Below are positions 8,521 to 17,520 of a DNA stretch of 64,000 bases, piece after piece (position 1 is the first letter of the stretch; each line of letters starts with the position of its first letter). Made by a program: the position numbers and the translations under genes. Source of the stretch: an uncultured Poribacteria bacterium (GTDB lineage Bacteria; Poribacteria; WGA-4E; WGA-3G); assembly GCA_951828515.1 (NCBI GenBank), contig OX639992.1:1642561-1706560 (forward strand), in the 5' to 3' direction. The notes below the pieces were generated by a model. It did no database searches and was not told the DNA's origin. It was given only the letters and a program-made list of their open reading frames with translations.

Positions 8521-10245
8521 GTGAATCTATATCAACATTATCAGCATTTGCGCAGTGAAGAGCACGGCGCACCTAACAACTTTAGAAAACCTAACAAATT
8601 CGCGCTCGTCTATCCGAGCACGTATGCTCTTGGTATGTCAAGTCTCGGTGTCCAAGTTATGTACGCGACACTCAACAACCGACCAGATACCGCTTGCGAA
8701 CGTGTTTTTATTCCTGAGCCTGACTATCTTCGGAAACTTTCTTCTCAAAAAAAGGCTCTCTTCTCGTTTGAAACACAGACCCCGTTGAACCAATTTGACA
8801 TCATCGGGTTTTCAGTCTCCTTTGAATCAGATTATGTGAACATTCCTCGCACGTTAGAGTTGGCGAACATACCACCGCTTGCTGAAGCACGAACAGAATG
8901 GGATCCGCTCGTTATTGCTGGTGGCATTAATATCTCCTACAACCCAGAACCGATTGCCGACTTTGTTGATGTTTTTGTCGTCGGTGAAGCCGAACTCGTT
9001 ATCCATCAACTCATGGCACATTTCGACGAGTGGAAAAAATCCGGCGCACCCAAGAGTGAATTGCTCGAAACACTTGCCACTGTTCCAGGGCTTTACGTGC
9101 CACATTTTTACGATGTAACCTATCGCGACGATGGTACGATTGATGCCGTCTCACCAAAGCCCGGTATATCGCCTCAGATTCGTGCAGGAGCTGTCCCAAA
9201 ACTTGATGACGTCGAAACCTGCACGCACATCCACACACCTAACACCGAATTCGCAAATGCGCACCTCATTGAAATTGTACGTGGGTGCGGTAGGCAATGC
9301 CGTTTCTGTGTCGCAGACTATGCCCGTCGATGGCCAAGACATCGCTCTGTAGAGAGCACGCTTGCGTTGGCGGAACGCGCACGCGGCATTACAGATAGAA
9401 TCGGACTCGTCGGAGCCTCCATCTCTGACCATCCGCAAATTGATGAGATCGCTACAGGTCTCGTCGAACGTGGATTTCGAATTTCCTGCGCCTCACTCCG
9501 CGCCGAAACTGTTCGCGCCCCGCTGCTCGACGCACTCGCAGACAGTGAACAGGGAACCATCACCATTGCTCCAGAAGTTGCGACTGAAGAGCTTCAAAAG
9601 GTCGTCAATAAAGCCATTCCACGTGAACGCCTCTATTATATTTTTGAGGAAGCATTGAAACGTGATATCCTTAACCTTCGCCTATATTTTCTCATCGGTG
9701 TCCCACATGAAACACCAGCGGATGTAGAAGCCATCGTTGATATGGCAAAGGAGATGCGAACCATACTTCTCCCGCATGCGAAGCGAACAGGGAAAATAGC
9801 ACGTATCAGCTTCACCATTTCACCCATGGTGCCAAAACCACACACGCCTTTCCAGTGGGTAGCGATGGAACCTCCGAAAACCATTGCCCGGAAACTTGAT
9901 TTTCTGAAACGTGAAATTAACCAACTTGGTAGCATCAAAGTCGGCTCCGCAAGTGCCAGACTCGCACACCAAGAAGCTGCATTCGCTCGTGGCGATCGGC
10001 GACTTGGGAAAGTTATCCTTGAGCTTGCGCACGGTGTCCCATGGAACCAAGCCTTCCGTAAACACGATTTAACTCCAGATTTTTATGCCATACGTCAACG
10101 TCCACTGCATGAGGTCAATCCGTGGGACCATTTCGATCTTAACGTCAAACCGCAATTTCTACAACTTGAGTTCCACAAGCACGAAAAAGGGTTCACAACG
10201 AGTGAATGCGATACGACTGTTTGTAAGAAGTGTGGTGCCTGCTAA
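8521..10245 (+). CDS. Radical SAM protein, TIGR03960-like (YgiQ/B12-type fusion family)
   Basis: A GTG-started, 574-residue protein. The N-terminal third resembles the B12-binding-like region of this family (ALVYPSTYALGMSSLGVQ). The radical SAM cluster motif CxxxCxxC is C256, C260, C263 in IVRGCGRQCRFC, followed by the TIM-barrel half. The C-terminus has CDTTVCKKCGAC, four cysteines that could bind a second cluster or zinc. The partner gene usual for this family (DUF2344) is not next to it. The substrate is unknown; some relatives are linked to tRNA or ribosome maturation. The leader is an array of hairpins, so no normal ribosome site is seen. Confidence 0.8.
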   Translation: MNLYQHYQHLRSEEHGAPNNFRKPNKFALVYPSTYALGMSSLGVQVMYATLNNRPDTACERVFIPEPDYLRKLSSQKKALFSFETQTPLNQFDIIGFSVSFESDYVNIPRTLELANIPPLAEARTEWDPLVIAGGINISYNPEPIADFVDVFVVGEAELVIHQLMAHFDEWKKSGAPKSELLETLATVPGLYVPHFYDVTYRDDGTIDAVSPKPGISPQIRAGAVPKLDDVETCTHIHTPNTEFANAHLIEIVRGCGRQCRFCVADYARRWPRHRSVESTLALAERARGITDRIGLVGASISDHPQIDEIATGLVERGFRISCASLRAETVRAPLLDALADSEQGTITIAPEVATEELQKVVNKAIPRERLYYIFEEALKRDILNLRLYFLIGVPHETPADVEAIVDMAKEMRTILLPHAKRTGKIARISFTISPMVPKPHTPFQWVAMEPPKTIARKLDFLKREINQLGSIKVGSASARLAHQEAAFARGDRRLGKVILELAHGVPWNQAFRKHDLTPDFYAIRQRPLHEVNPWDHFDLNVKPQFLQLEFHKHEKGFTTSECDTTVCKKCGAC

Positions 10246-10443
10246 AAAGAAACCGTTGGGGAACGCCCAAGCAAAAACACCATTGGCTATCGGCTATCAG
10301 CACATTAGTTATCAGCCTTCAGCCCTTCAGTAACGCCATCTGTGGTAGTAATAACAAAGATACCTGCCACAAATTCAACAACTGACAATTCTCACTGCGA
10401 AGTATGCTGACCACTGACAACTCTTAAGAAGGAGGAATTTACA

Positions 10444-11220
10444 GTGATCAAATTTGAACAATTTATAGGTGGACTTGTCGCAATAGGCATCCTATTCACC
10501 TTTACGACCTGTCTACACGCAGGGTTGGACGACAAATCCCTTGTTTTATATCTCTCCTTTGACGAAGGAAAGGGAGGGAAGGTCGCAGATGGCTCTGTAC
10601 ATGGTCATGATGGTGAATTTGTCCAAAATCCCACATGGGTAGATGGACAATTTGGTAAAGCATTGGAATTCGATGGGACCAAGGGAGAGCATGTGATGGT
10701 CCCTATCAACGATACCTTACAGTTGAGAGAACAATTCTCCATTGCTTTCTGGGTTAAACGTGGCAAAGCCCAAATTCGGGAGTGGAACTACATGGTGACA
10801 GCCGGTTCCTTGAAATGGGCATCAATTTTTAGAAATAGTGACAGTAAAACCTATTTCTGGTCGACATCCGGTGGGGGTTGGGCGCAAAAAGCCCTCACTG
10901 ATGATATTCAACCCGAAGACTGGGTACACCTCGTAGTCACACATGATACCAAATCAAAAGTAGCCATCTATAATGACGGGAAAGAAGCCGGTGGTGGTGC
11001 TAAACCGCCAGTCGTTGATTTGATTGATGGCTCCGTCATGGTTGGAGCACGTCACCCCGGCGAAGAATTTTTCACGGGTACTATCGACGAAGTGTTTCTC
11101 TTTAACCGAATCATCACTCAGGCGGAAATCGACGACATTATGAATGGCGACTTTTTGCCAGTAGAACCCGCAGAGAAACTCGCGACGACATGGAGTAGTA
11201 TCAAAGCCGATCTCGATTAG
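10444..11220 (+). CDS. Secreted LamG-domain protein with C-terminal TTW tag
   Basis: A 258-residue secreted protein. A signal peptide of about 26 residues ends at LHA. One concanavalin/LamG domain follows (LVLYLSFDEGKGG ... GTIDEVFLFNRIITQAEID). The last 19 residues, VEPAEKLATTWSSIKADLD, match the tails of four other secreted proteins in this window. A GAAGGAGGAATT ribosome site precedes the GTG/ATC start. LamG domains often bind glycans; no catalytic residues are visible. The 200-bp upstream gap holds repeat tracts (GCCCAAGCAAAAAC and CTATCGGCTATCAGC types). Confidence 0.85.
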   Translation: MIKFEQFIGGLVAIGILFTFTTCLHAGLDDKSLVLYLSFDEGKGGKVADGSVHGHDGEFVQNPTWVDGQFGKALEFDGTKGEHVMVPINDTLQLREQFSIAFWVKRGKAQIREWNYMVTAGSLKWASIFRNSDSKTYFWSTSGGGWAQKALTDDIQPEDWVHLVVTHDTKSKVAIYNDGKEAGGGAKPPVVDLIDGSVMVGARHPGEEFFTGTIDEVFLFNRIITQAEIDDIMNGDFLPVEPAEKLATTWSSIKADLD

Positions 11221-11274
11221 AAATACGCTTGATAAGGGCGGTGTAAATGCTGCCCTTACACCAGAGGGAAGCGT

Positions 11275-12396
11275 ATGCTAAAATACTTCGCCATATTCAT
11301 CCTTTGCAATGCTTTTATAAATATCGCTTTATCCGATTCCTCATCCGTTGAAAAGCATTATAAAGATGCCACTGCCTACCACGATGTCGGAGAATTTGAA
11401 CAAGCTATCTCCGAATACAGAAAAGCCATCGCGCTTAATCCAAATTCCCCTATCATCTACAACAGACTCGGTGTCGTTTATGCTGAACTGAAGCAATACG
11501 ATGCCGCACTTGATGCCTACCAGAGAGCACTTGCGTTGTCTCCCATGACGACTGAACTGCACTACAATGTGGGATTGGTTCATCTCAAGCAAGGCGATCT
11601 CCCGCGTGCCCTTGAGGCGTTCAAACGTGCGATCACTCTCGACGCGGAGTGGGGAGACGCCTATACCGGACTCGGCGAGGTCTACTTGAAGCAAGGTGAT
11701 TTCGGACAGGCTGCTCACGCCTATAAACAAGCCACACGTCTCAATCCAAACGGAAATCCGAACGCCTTTTTGGGATTAGGCAAGGTCTATACGAAGCAGA
11801 GACGCTTGGATGACGCAACCACCGTTGTTGAGAAGGCAATTGAAATTCAGGTGGACAATACAGAGGCATATTATCAACTCGCCCAAATCTATATCAAACG
11901 CGGCGAAAAGAAAAAAGCAGCCTCGGCAATGGCGTTCTTCAAAGTCCTCCGTCAAACAGATCCGCTCCTTGAGGAAGCCAAGACATGGGTGAACAGACAT
12001 CCCAATGACGCGAGAGGTTATAACAATCTGGGCATTGTTTACCTTGCACGTCGTCGCCCTGAAGACGCGATTGACAACTATAAACGCGCCATTTCTCTTG
12101 CCCCTGATTTAGCCACTGCACATTACAATTTAGGGCATGTCTACCATAGGCAAGGAAAAATGAACCCCGCGATCGCGGCTTACCAACAAGCACTTACTAT
12201 CGACACCACACTCGCGATTGCCCATAATAACATCGCTGTTTGTTATATGGAATCAGGAATAGACTTGGATAAAGCACTCTTCCATGCCCGAACCGCTGTT
12301 CGTCTTGTCTCGACTGAGGCGAATTATTGGGATACGCTGGAAATGGCTGTCGGCTGTTGGCTATCGGAGACCATCGGTAAAGAGGTTTCCTGGTGA
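11275..12396 (+). CDS. Secreted TPR-repeat protein, C-terminus disrupted
   Basis: A signal peptide (about residues 1-20) is followed by about nine tetratricopeptide repeats with the usual W/L-G-Y-A-F-A-P pattern (for example AIAYNRLGVVYAELKQYDAALDAY-like units). TPRs are protein-interaction scaffolds; no enzymatic domain is present. The last repeat starts normally (ANYWDTLEMA) but then runs into VGCWLSETIGKEVSW. The DNA for this part, GCTGTCGGCTGTTGGCTATC, is intergenic repeat sequence of this genome. The gene has therefore probably lost its original 3' end. Confidence 0.85.
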   Translation: MLKYFAIFILCNAFINIALSDSSSVEKHYKDATAYHDVGEFEQAISEYRKAIALNPNSPIIYNRLGVVYAELKQYDAALDAYQRALALSPMTTELHYNVGLVHLKQGDLPRALEAFKRAITLDAEWGDAYTGLGEVYLKQGDFGQAAHAYKQATRLNPNGNPNAFLGLGKVYTKQRRLDDATTVVEKAIEIQVDNTEAYYQLAQIYIKRGEKKKAASAMAFFKVLRQTDPLLEEAKTWVNRHPNDARGYNNLGIVYLARRRPEDAIDNYKRAISLAPDLATAHYNLGHVYHRQGKMNPAIAAYQQALTIDTTLAIAHNNIAVCYMESGIDLDKALFHARTAVRLVSTEANYWDTLEMAVGCWLSETIGKEVSW

Positions 12397-12455
12397 AGTG
12401 ACGGGGGCGATTAGGAAGCTGCACCATAGGTGTCAATTTAGCGGTTTCGGGTCCC

Positions 12456-12699
12456 GTAGGTTGGGTAGAGCGGAACGCAAAAAGAAGACGTAGGGGTGCC
12501 AAATACGCCTGAAATACGACATGCCGGCATACCCACTCAATACCCCAGCGAAACCCAACGTCATACCCGCAGAGGTGCCGGCACTTGACGCCGAAAGCGT
12601 TGGGTTTCTCTCGGTTTCTGATCAATGGGGCGTGTATGGACCGACCTTCGCTTTCTATGATATTTACGGGTTTGGTGGCATCCGTTCTACCCAACCTAC
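12456..12699 (+). repeat. GTAGGTTGGGTAG paired palindromic element
   Basis: GTAGGTTGGGTAGAGCGG at the left and its inverse (CCGTTCTACCCAACCTAC) at the right bound 244 bp. Inside is a second inverted pair (GAAACCCAACG/CGTTGGGTTTC). A homologous 244-bp copy lies at 30279-30522. This looks like a double REP (BIME-like). No gene is supported in the 12397-13421 gap. Besides the repeats listed, it holds only a tract at about 12818-12850 (GGATTGACAGGATTCAAGG) that recurs in inverted form near 52945. Confidence 0.8.
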
Positions 12700-13096
12700 G
12701 AGACTCAAGAGGCGAGGTGAGAAACATCGTCAGCGGCGGGGTGGGTTTTGAAGCCATAGGGGCCAATTTTAGAAAAAGATGACTTGGTTATGGAGACATG
12801 TAGGTGTTCATCGTCTGAATCAGGATTGACAGGATTCAAGGATTTACAAGATGATGGAGTCTTCTTGATGCGTTTTCTATAGACATAGCACTCCTAATGA
12901 GGATTAACAAATAAATTGGGTAATCTTGGACCACACGACGTGCGATGAATCGCACGACTACGAACCTTCCTGATTGTCGTTGTCCTATTGATAAACCGTT
13001 CAGAAATTACCCGATTAAATTCTTAAACTTCATACGGGGTGCGGTTGCTGGCATACGCCGCTTTCTATTCTCACTGCGAAGCAATAGCACCCCTAC

Positions 13097-13133
13097 GGGG
13101 TTTGGTGGCATCCGTTCTACCCAGCCTACGAGA
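13097..13133 (+). repeat. Right-end fragment of the GTAGGTTGGGTAG element
   Basis: This segment is almost identical to the right end of the 12456-12699 element (GGTGGCATCCGTTCTACCCA then GCCTACGAGAC), without a matching left end nearby. Confidence 0.65.
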
Positions 13134-13175
13134 CGACGACCAAGGGCTGTAAAATATCCCTAAATTGACACCTAT

Positions 13176-13200
13176 GGTGCGGTTGCAAACCGCACCTACC
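13176..13200 (+). repeat. REP-like palindrome, GGTGCGGTT type
   Basis: GGTGCGGTTGCAAACCGCAC followed by CTACC. On the minus strand it reads GTAG plus a palindrome. Preceded by AAATTGACACCTATGG, which also flanks other copies. Confidence 0.75.
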
Positions 13201-13298
13201 GGGTCTGGGGGAACATAGAATTACCGCAATATTTATTTAAACTTCATCTAACCGCACCGAGTTTGGTGTAAAAGTAATTACAGAATCCACTATAAAGT

Positions 13299-13397
13299 AG
13301 GACTTACGCACTCCCTCTTAAAGTCCCCCTGATAAGGGGGATTTAGCGGGTTAAAAGTAGCAAATTCTCGAGTCATATACTAAATTGCGTAAGTCCT
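13299..13397 (+). repeat. MITE-2 copy, 99 bp
   Basis: AGGACTTACGCA and TGCGTAAGTCCT form 12-bp terminal inverted repeats. The element is flanked by the 5-bp direct repeat TAAAG, with one extra base on each side. The interior is the AAGTCCCCCTGATAAGGGGG type, also seen at 48744. It ends 24 bp before the next start codon. Confidence 0.85.
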
Positions 13398-13421
13398 GTA
13401 AAGGAAATACGCCAACGAATA

Positions 13422-15125
13422 ATGAGATGCCTCTGTTATATTATCCTCTCTTTGATTTTGAGCATGTCCGCCTCCGCAGAAGTCCAATTCGTTGACGCAA
13501 CCGCCGCTGCAGGAATCACGTTTCGGCATGTTGATGGCAGAACTGGTGAGAAATATCTCATTGAAACGCTCGGTTCCGGCGCACTCTTTTCCGATTTCGA
13601 TGTTGATGGCGCATTGGATCTTTATGTAGTCAACGCTACACACATCGCGCCACCAACGAGCGAAAAAACCTTGCAAATACATTCCACACTTCCAGAAAAC
13701 AAACTCTACCGAAACAACGGTGATGGAACTTTTACTGATATTACAGACAGGGCAGGGGTTGGAGATACCGGTTATGGGGTCGGATGTGCAGCTGCCGATG
13801 TCAATAATGATGGTTATCCCGAAATTTATGTAACTAACTACGGACGCAACCGCCTCTATTACAACAACGGTGACGGAACTTTTGCCGATGTGACGCAAAA
13901 AGCCGGAGTCGGCGATGAACGCTGGGGAACAAGTTGTGCCTTTCTGGATTACGATTTAGATGGGGATGTTGACTTATACGTTGTCAATTACATGAAATTT
14001 TCTGTCGCGGAAAACGAATGGTGGGAAACTCAGGGTATCAGAACATATTGCAGTCCAACAGATCAGATCGCTGGCAGCCATTTTGTAAGCGAGCCTGATA
14101 TCCTCTATCGCAACAATGGCGATGGAACCTTCACAGATGTCACCGAAACTGCGGGGATTTCACACCGTGCCCTCGGTCTCGCTGTCGCAGTCGGAGATTA
14201 CGATAACAATGGTTATCCAGACCTGCACATCGCCAATGATATGGAAGCAGACCTCTTTTACCACAACAACGGTGATGGCACCTTTACCGAAACCGCCGAC
14301 CTTACCGGAACAGGATATGATGAAAACGGCTTCCCCGGAAGTGGTATGGGAAACGCATTCGGTGATTACAATAACGATGGTTATTTGGATCTCGTTGTCA
14401 GCAACGCTTCTGGACTGCCTGCACTTCTCTATCAAAATGAAAACGCCGCGTTTTTTACCGATGTCTCTTTTGTCTCAGGAATTGGAGCGGGGACGCTCCT
14501 CTACTTTAAATGGGCGGTCGAATTCTTAGACTACGACAACGACGGTCTCCTTGACCTCTTCGTTGCGAATGGTCATCTTCAGGAAAACATCTCGCTCTTT
14601 TCAGAGAGCACTTATCCACAGATGGACTTGATTTTCCACAACGTGCGTAGGCAGGATGGCACATATCGTTTTATTGACACGTCTACCGAGATTGGGTTGA
14701 CAAAACTCCCCAAAAAAGTCAGTCGCGCTGCGGCTTTCGGGGACTATGACAATGACGGAGACATCGATATTTTTCTTAACAACTCCAACCAACACGCAAC
14801 GCTTCTCCGAAACGAGGGTGGTAATAGCAATCATTGGCTGACAATCCAGCCCATCGGTACCCAAAGCAACACATCAGGTATCGGCACAAAAATAGTTGTG
14901 AAAGCGGGGAATTTGTCTCTTACCAAAGAAGTCCGGAGCGGTGCGAGTTACCTTTCACAAAGCGACCTGCGTGTCCATTTTGGATTGGGAAAGAATTCGG
15001 TCGTTGAAAGTCTCGAAATTCACTGGCAGGGTGGGCTTACAGAGCGATTTTCTAACCTAAAGTCGAACCAAATTTTGTATATTAAAGAGGGTCATGGGAT
15101 TATAAACGGACAGGAAACAAGATAA
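13422..15125 (+). CDS. Secreted FG-GAP/VCBS and ASPIC/UnbV repeat protein
   Basis: A 567-residue secreted protein with a signal peptide of about 19 residues (ILSLILSMSASA). Seven FG-GAP/VCBS-type calcium-binding repeats follow, each with a D-x-D/N-x-D/N-G core (DFDVDGALDLYV, DVNNDGYPEIYV, DYDLDGDVDLYV, DYDNNGYPDLHI and so on); they probably form a beta-propeller. The C-terminal ASPIC/UnbV segment (NHWLTIQPIGTQ ... VRSGASYLSQSDLRVHFGLG) is complete. The role is unknown; such proteins are cell-surface or periplasmic. The gene starts 24 bp after a MITE-2 copy, so its promoter must be within or before that element. It has no TTW tag. Confidence 0.88.
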   Translation: MRCLCYIILSLILSMSASAEVQFVDATAAAGITFRHVDGRTGEKYLIETLGSGALFSDFDVDGALDLYVVNATHIAPPTSEKTLQIHSTLPENKLYRNNGDGTFTDITDRAGVGDTGYGVGCAAADVNNDGYPEIYVTNYGRNRLYYNNGDGTFADVTQKAGVGDERWGTSCAFLDYDLDGDVDLYVVNYMKFSVAENEWWETQGIRTYCSPTDQIAGSHFVSEPDILYRNNGDGTFTDVTETAGISHRALGLAVAVGDYDNNGYPDLHIANDMEADLFYHNNGDGTFTETADLTGTGYDENGFPGSGMGNAFGDYNNDGYLDLVVSNASGLPALLYQNENAAFFTDVSFVSGIGAGTLLYFKWAVEFLDYDNDGLLDLFVANGHLQENISLFSESTYPQMDLIFHNVRRQDGTYRFIDTSTEIGLTKLPKKVSRAAAFGDYDNDGDIDIFLNNSNQHATLLRNEGGNSNHWLTIQPIGTQSNTSGIGTKIVVKAGNLSLTKEVRSGASYLSQSDLRVHFGLGKNSVVESLEIHWQGGLTERFSNLKSNQILYIKEGHGIINGQETR

Positions 15126-15134
15126 GTGGCATGG

Positions 15135-16082
15135 TTACAAGTTAACGATCCAATTAGATAAAGATGCCACTTGATTTGGGTTTGTCAAGTTCGCGGCATT
15201 TTTTAGTGTTCCATCCTCAAGTTGATTCCAGATTTCTTGTGCCATACTATCGGCAATGACAGCTCCAATAAAAAAAAGATATGGCGATAGGTGTTGATTC
15301 ACAAAAGCGGTTCTGACGCGCGCTAACGCGGTTTGCGCAGTTTTCCAATGTTCATCCGCCCCCGCGGGATCTATTCCGCTTTTCAATTCACCAAAGGCGA
15401 TAAATTCCTCAGGGGCTCCGTGAATTGCCTGTTCCACCTCATCTGGCGTACAGCAGAGCAGGCAGAAATCTATATTTTTCCCCACCAGTGGTATTGTACG
15501 GTTATAAATCAGCGTTCGTATTTCGCTATTTTTTTCCCAGCTTAATGCCTTGAGACTCATTTCTATATCAGCATCATCCCCTGTTCCAGTAATCCATGTG
15601 TTGCTTTTTGTGTTGAACCATTGGTAAGTCGTCTCGTGTAGTGTTAGCGTAGCAATGAGTGATCGGGTGAATTTTCTTTCTCCTAATTTACCAGCAGCGT
15701 TACGCATTGAACCGCCTAAGGAATCCCCGCGTGTTAACAGAAATCGATAAACCAATTCCTCAACAAAATCCCTGCCTGCTGGTTCTAAAAATTTCTCTAT
15801 GAAATCTTGAATCGCGCTTGTTTGATCTTTCTCTTTTGTCTGCTTAGTTGCTTTCTCAGAAAATCCTGCTGCGGTTAGTAAAGCGGGTCGTATGCATTCT
15901 ATCTCAACGAGTTCGTTAGGGTATTTAACAGGCATTGCCGAGACCTTCAAGGCGCGTGCCTGCTCAACAAATGGAGTCGCTTGACGGCTTCTTTCTAAAG
16001 CTAATGCCACAAAACCAGCCCGAATATCTTCAGGAGCAGTTACGAGGTCAGCACTGGTGGATAGATGTCGGAGATATGGCAT
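15135..16082 (-). CDS. Type II restriction endonuclease, AvaI/BsoBI family
   Basis: A 315-residue enzyme that resembles AvaI/BsoBI over its whole length, including the N-terminus MPYLRHLSTSADLVTA and the stretch FVEELVYRFLLTRGDSLGGS. The PD-(D/E)xK-like active site is visible as NIDFCLL and GELKSGIDPAGADEHWK. Known family members cut C^YCGRG, so that is the expected site (inference). The start is the ATG at 16082, which overlaps the methylase stop as TAATG and has GGAGA upstream. An earlier in-frame ATG at 16109 is unlikely. The arrangement implies translational coupling behind the methylase, so protection is made first. Confidence 0.9.
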   Translation of the reverse strand: MPYLRHLSTSADLVTAPEDIRAGFVALALERSRQATPFVEQARALKVSAMPVKYPNELVEIECIRPALLTAAGFSEKATKQTKEKDQTSAIQDFIEKFLEPAGRDFVEELVYRFLLTRGDSLGGSMRNAAGKLGERKFTRSLIATLTLHETTYQWFNTKSNTWITGTGDDADIEMSLKALSWEKNSEIRTLIYNRTIPLVGKNIDFCLLCCTPDEVEQAIHGAPEEFIAFGELKSGIDPAGADEHWKTAQTALARVRTAFVNQHLSPYLFFIGAVIADSMAQEIWNQLEDGTLKNAANLTNPNQVASLSNWIVNL

Positions 16083-17512
16083 TATCTTTTTCTCCAGACA
16101 TACACGCATTTCCGAAGCGGCACGCGCCCATACGTTCCCATTTGTTGACTACTATTTCCCTTTTTCCCTGGCACCACAAGAATTTTTTCTATCTCAAAAC
16201 CGAGAGATTGCGCGATGTCGGATAAAATCATATCTACGGAAATGCTTACGCCTGCATATCGGACATTGTCATTTACCATAAAGAGGTAGGCATTTGGCTT
16301 TAAGACGCGAGCACACTCACCAATCACACACGCCATCTCAGAAAAATATCCACGAACCATTCGTGGAATGCCGTTGTTGTTTAATGTACCGGAGTCTTTT
16401 TCGTGTTGGAGATAAGTATTTATTGCTGCAAGCAATTTCTGCTGGTTAGCGACTTGTATAAAAGGCATCCACTGCGGACAGATTTTCAGCAAATCCTTTT
16501 CCCTGTTTTCCACAGTGCAGCTCAGCATCTCTTGCCGCAGATGAGAAACCTCCGCGTGTGTCAATTCCAACATAGCGAGTTCAAGTGCATAAGTCCGAGT
16601 GTAATCGTAACGGTTGCAATAAGGCGGCGAAGTCATAACTGCACCGTAAGTAGATGTCTCAAGAGTTGGAAGAACTTCAAGACACGAACCTTCAAATAAC
16701 CGGATATCCTCCAGAGCCTGCTTAGCAGGGAAAAGCGTTACAGGCATCTGAACATCGCGGATATCCGATAAAATTTCTCTGAGTTTTGCCGTTATAGCAG
16801 TATCAAAAGCGAGAATTTCACCCTTATCAAAAGCCTTTGTCCCTGCTCGTCGCCTACCCGAACGATCATCCCAGCGGAGGTATTGACCATCTTTTCGGGT
16901 GTAACTCACGTTCTCTAAAATGCACAGAAGGGCAAGTCTCAAGACCGTTTGAATCTTCTCATTTTCCTGTTGAAGTGCACCCCTGTACCTTTCAATTGAT
17001 TCTATCGTGTCTGGGGGATACGCGTTCTCCGTAATCCGAATGGTGCTAAACGGAACTCGTTCCGCGAATTTTTTCCAAGGTAAAAATTCTATCCAGCGTT
17101 CAAGCGTAGCGATGTCATTTGATGTCAGTTCTCTTTCTGACAAGAGGCGCGCCCGGATAATTTCCTGACCTACAGGCAACAATTCTATACCATCAGCAGG
17201 GATTCCCTGGGAACTTGCAGCGAACAAAGTCGTCCCTATCCCCGCAAACGGGTCGAGCACCTTTCCCGACATCTGCCCAACATAATTACCAAGGAAATAC
17301 TCAACAAGCCCTGCTGAAAAGGCTTCTTTGTATTTGTACCAACTATAAGCAGGCTTGCCTTTGTTTCCCTGAAAACTGACAATTTTCCGAGATAAAAACG
17401 GGGCTACCGAGAATTGCGCTCTAAAGTCCTCGGCAAGTTCAGCATCCAATGCAACAATTTCGTCCCGCAGTTCGGCAGTTTTTGACCGAATTTCGTTTTT
17501 TTCAGAGGTCAT
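16082..17512 (-). CDS. DNA methyltransferase of the AvaI-type system (probable N4-cytosine)
   Basis: A 476-residue SAM-dependent DNA methylase. Motif I FAGIGTT is at residues 89-95 (LDPFAGIGTTLFAAS) and the catalytic motif IV TSPPY at 294-298, so the SAM site precedes the catalytic loop by about 200 residues. SPPY methylases make N4-methylcytosine or N6-methyladenine. A CYCGRG target has no invariant adenine, so N4-mC is the likely product (inference from the nuclease next door). It overlaps the nuclease start by one base and lies 8 bp after the SDR gene. Confidence 0.88.
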   Translation of the reverse strand: MTSEKNEIRSKTAELRDEIVALDAELAEDFRAQFSVAPFLSRKIVSFQGNKGKPAYSWYKYKEAFSAGLVEYFLGNYVGQMSGKVLDPFAGIGTTLFAASSQGIPADGIELLPVGQEIIRARLLSERELTSNDIATLERWIEFLPWKKFAERVPFSTIRITENAYPPDTIESIERYRGALQQENEKIQTVLRLALLCILENVSYTRKDGQYLRWDDRSGRRRAGTKAFDKGEILAFDTAITAKLREILSDIRDVQMPVTLFPAKQALEDIRLFEGSCLEVLPTLETSTYGAVMTSPPYCNRYDYTRTYALELAMLELTHAEVSHLRQEMLSCTVENREKDLLKICPQWMPFIQVANQQKLLAAINTYLQHEKDSGTLNNNGIPRMVRGYFSEMACVIGECARVLKPNAYLFMVNDNVRYAGVSISVDMILSDIAQSLGFEIEKILVVPGKKGNSSQQMGTYGRVPLRKCVYVWRKR

Positions 17513-17520
17513 AAAGATCT

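Noticed and set aside
12197..12766. 189-codon minus-strand open frame
   Set aside because: It covers the end of the TPR gene and a GTAGGTTGGGTAG repeat. It has no family resemblance, and its composition follows the repeat.
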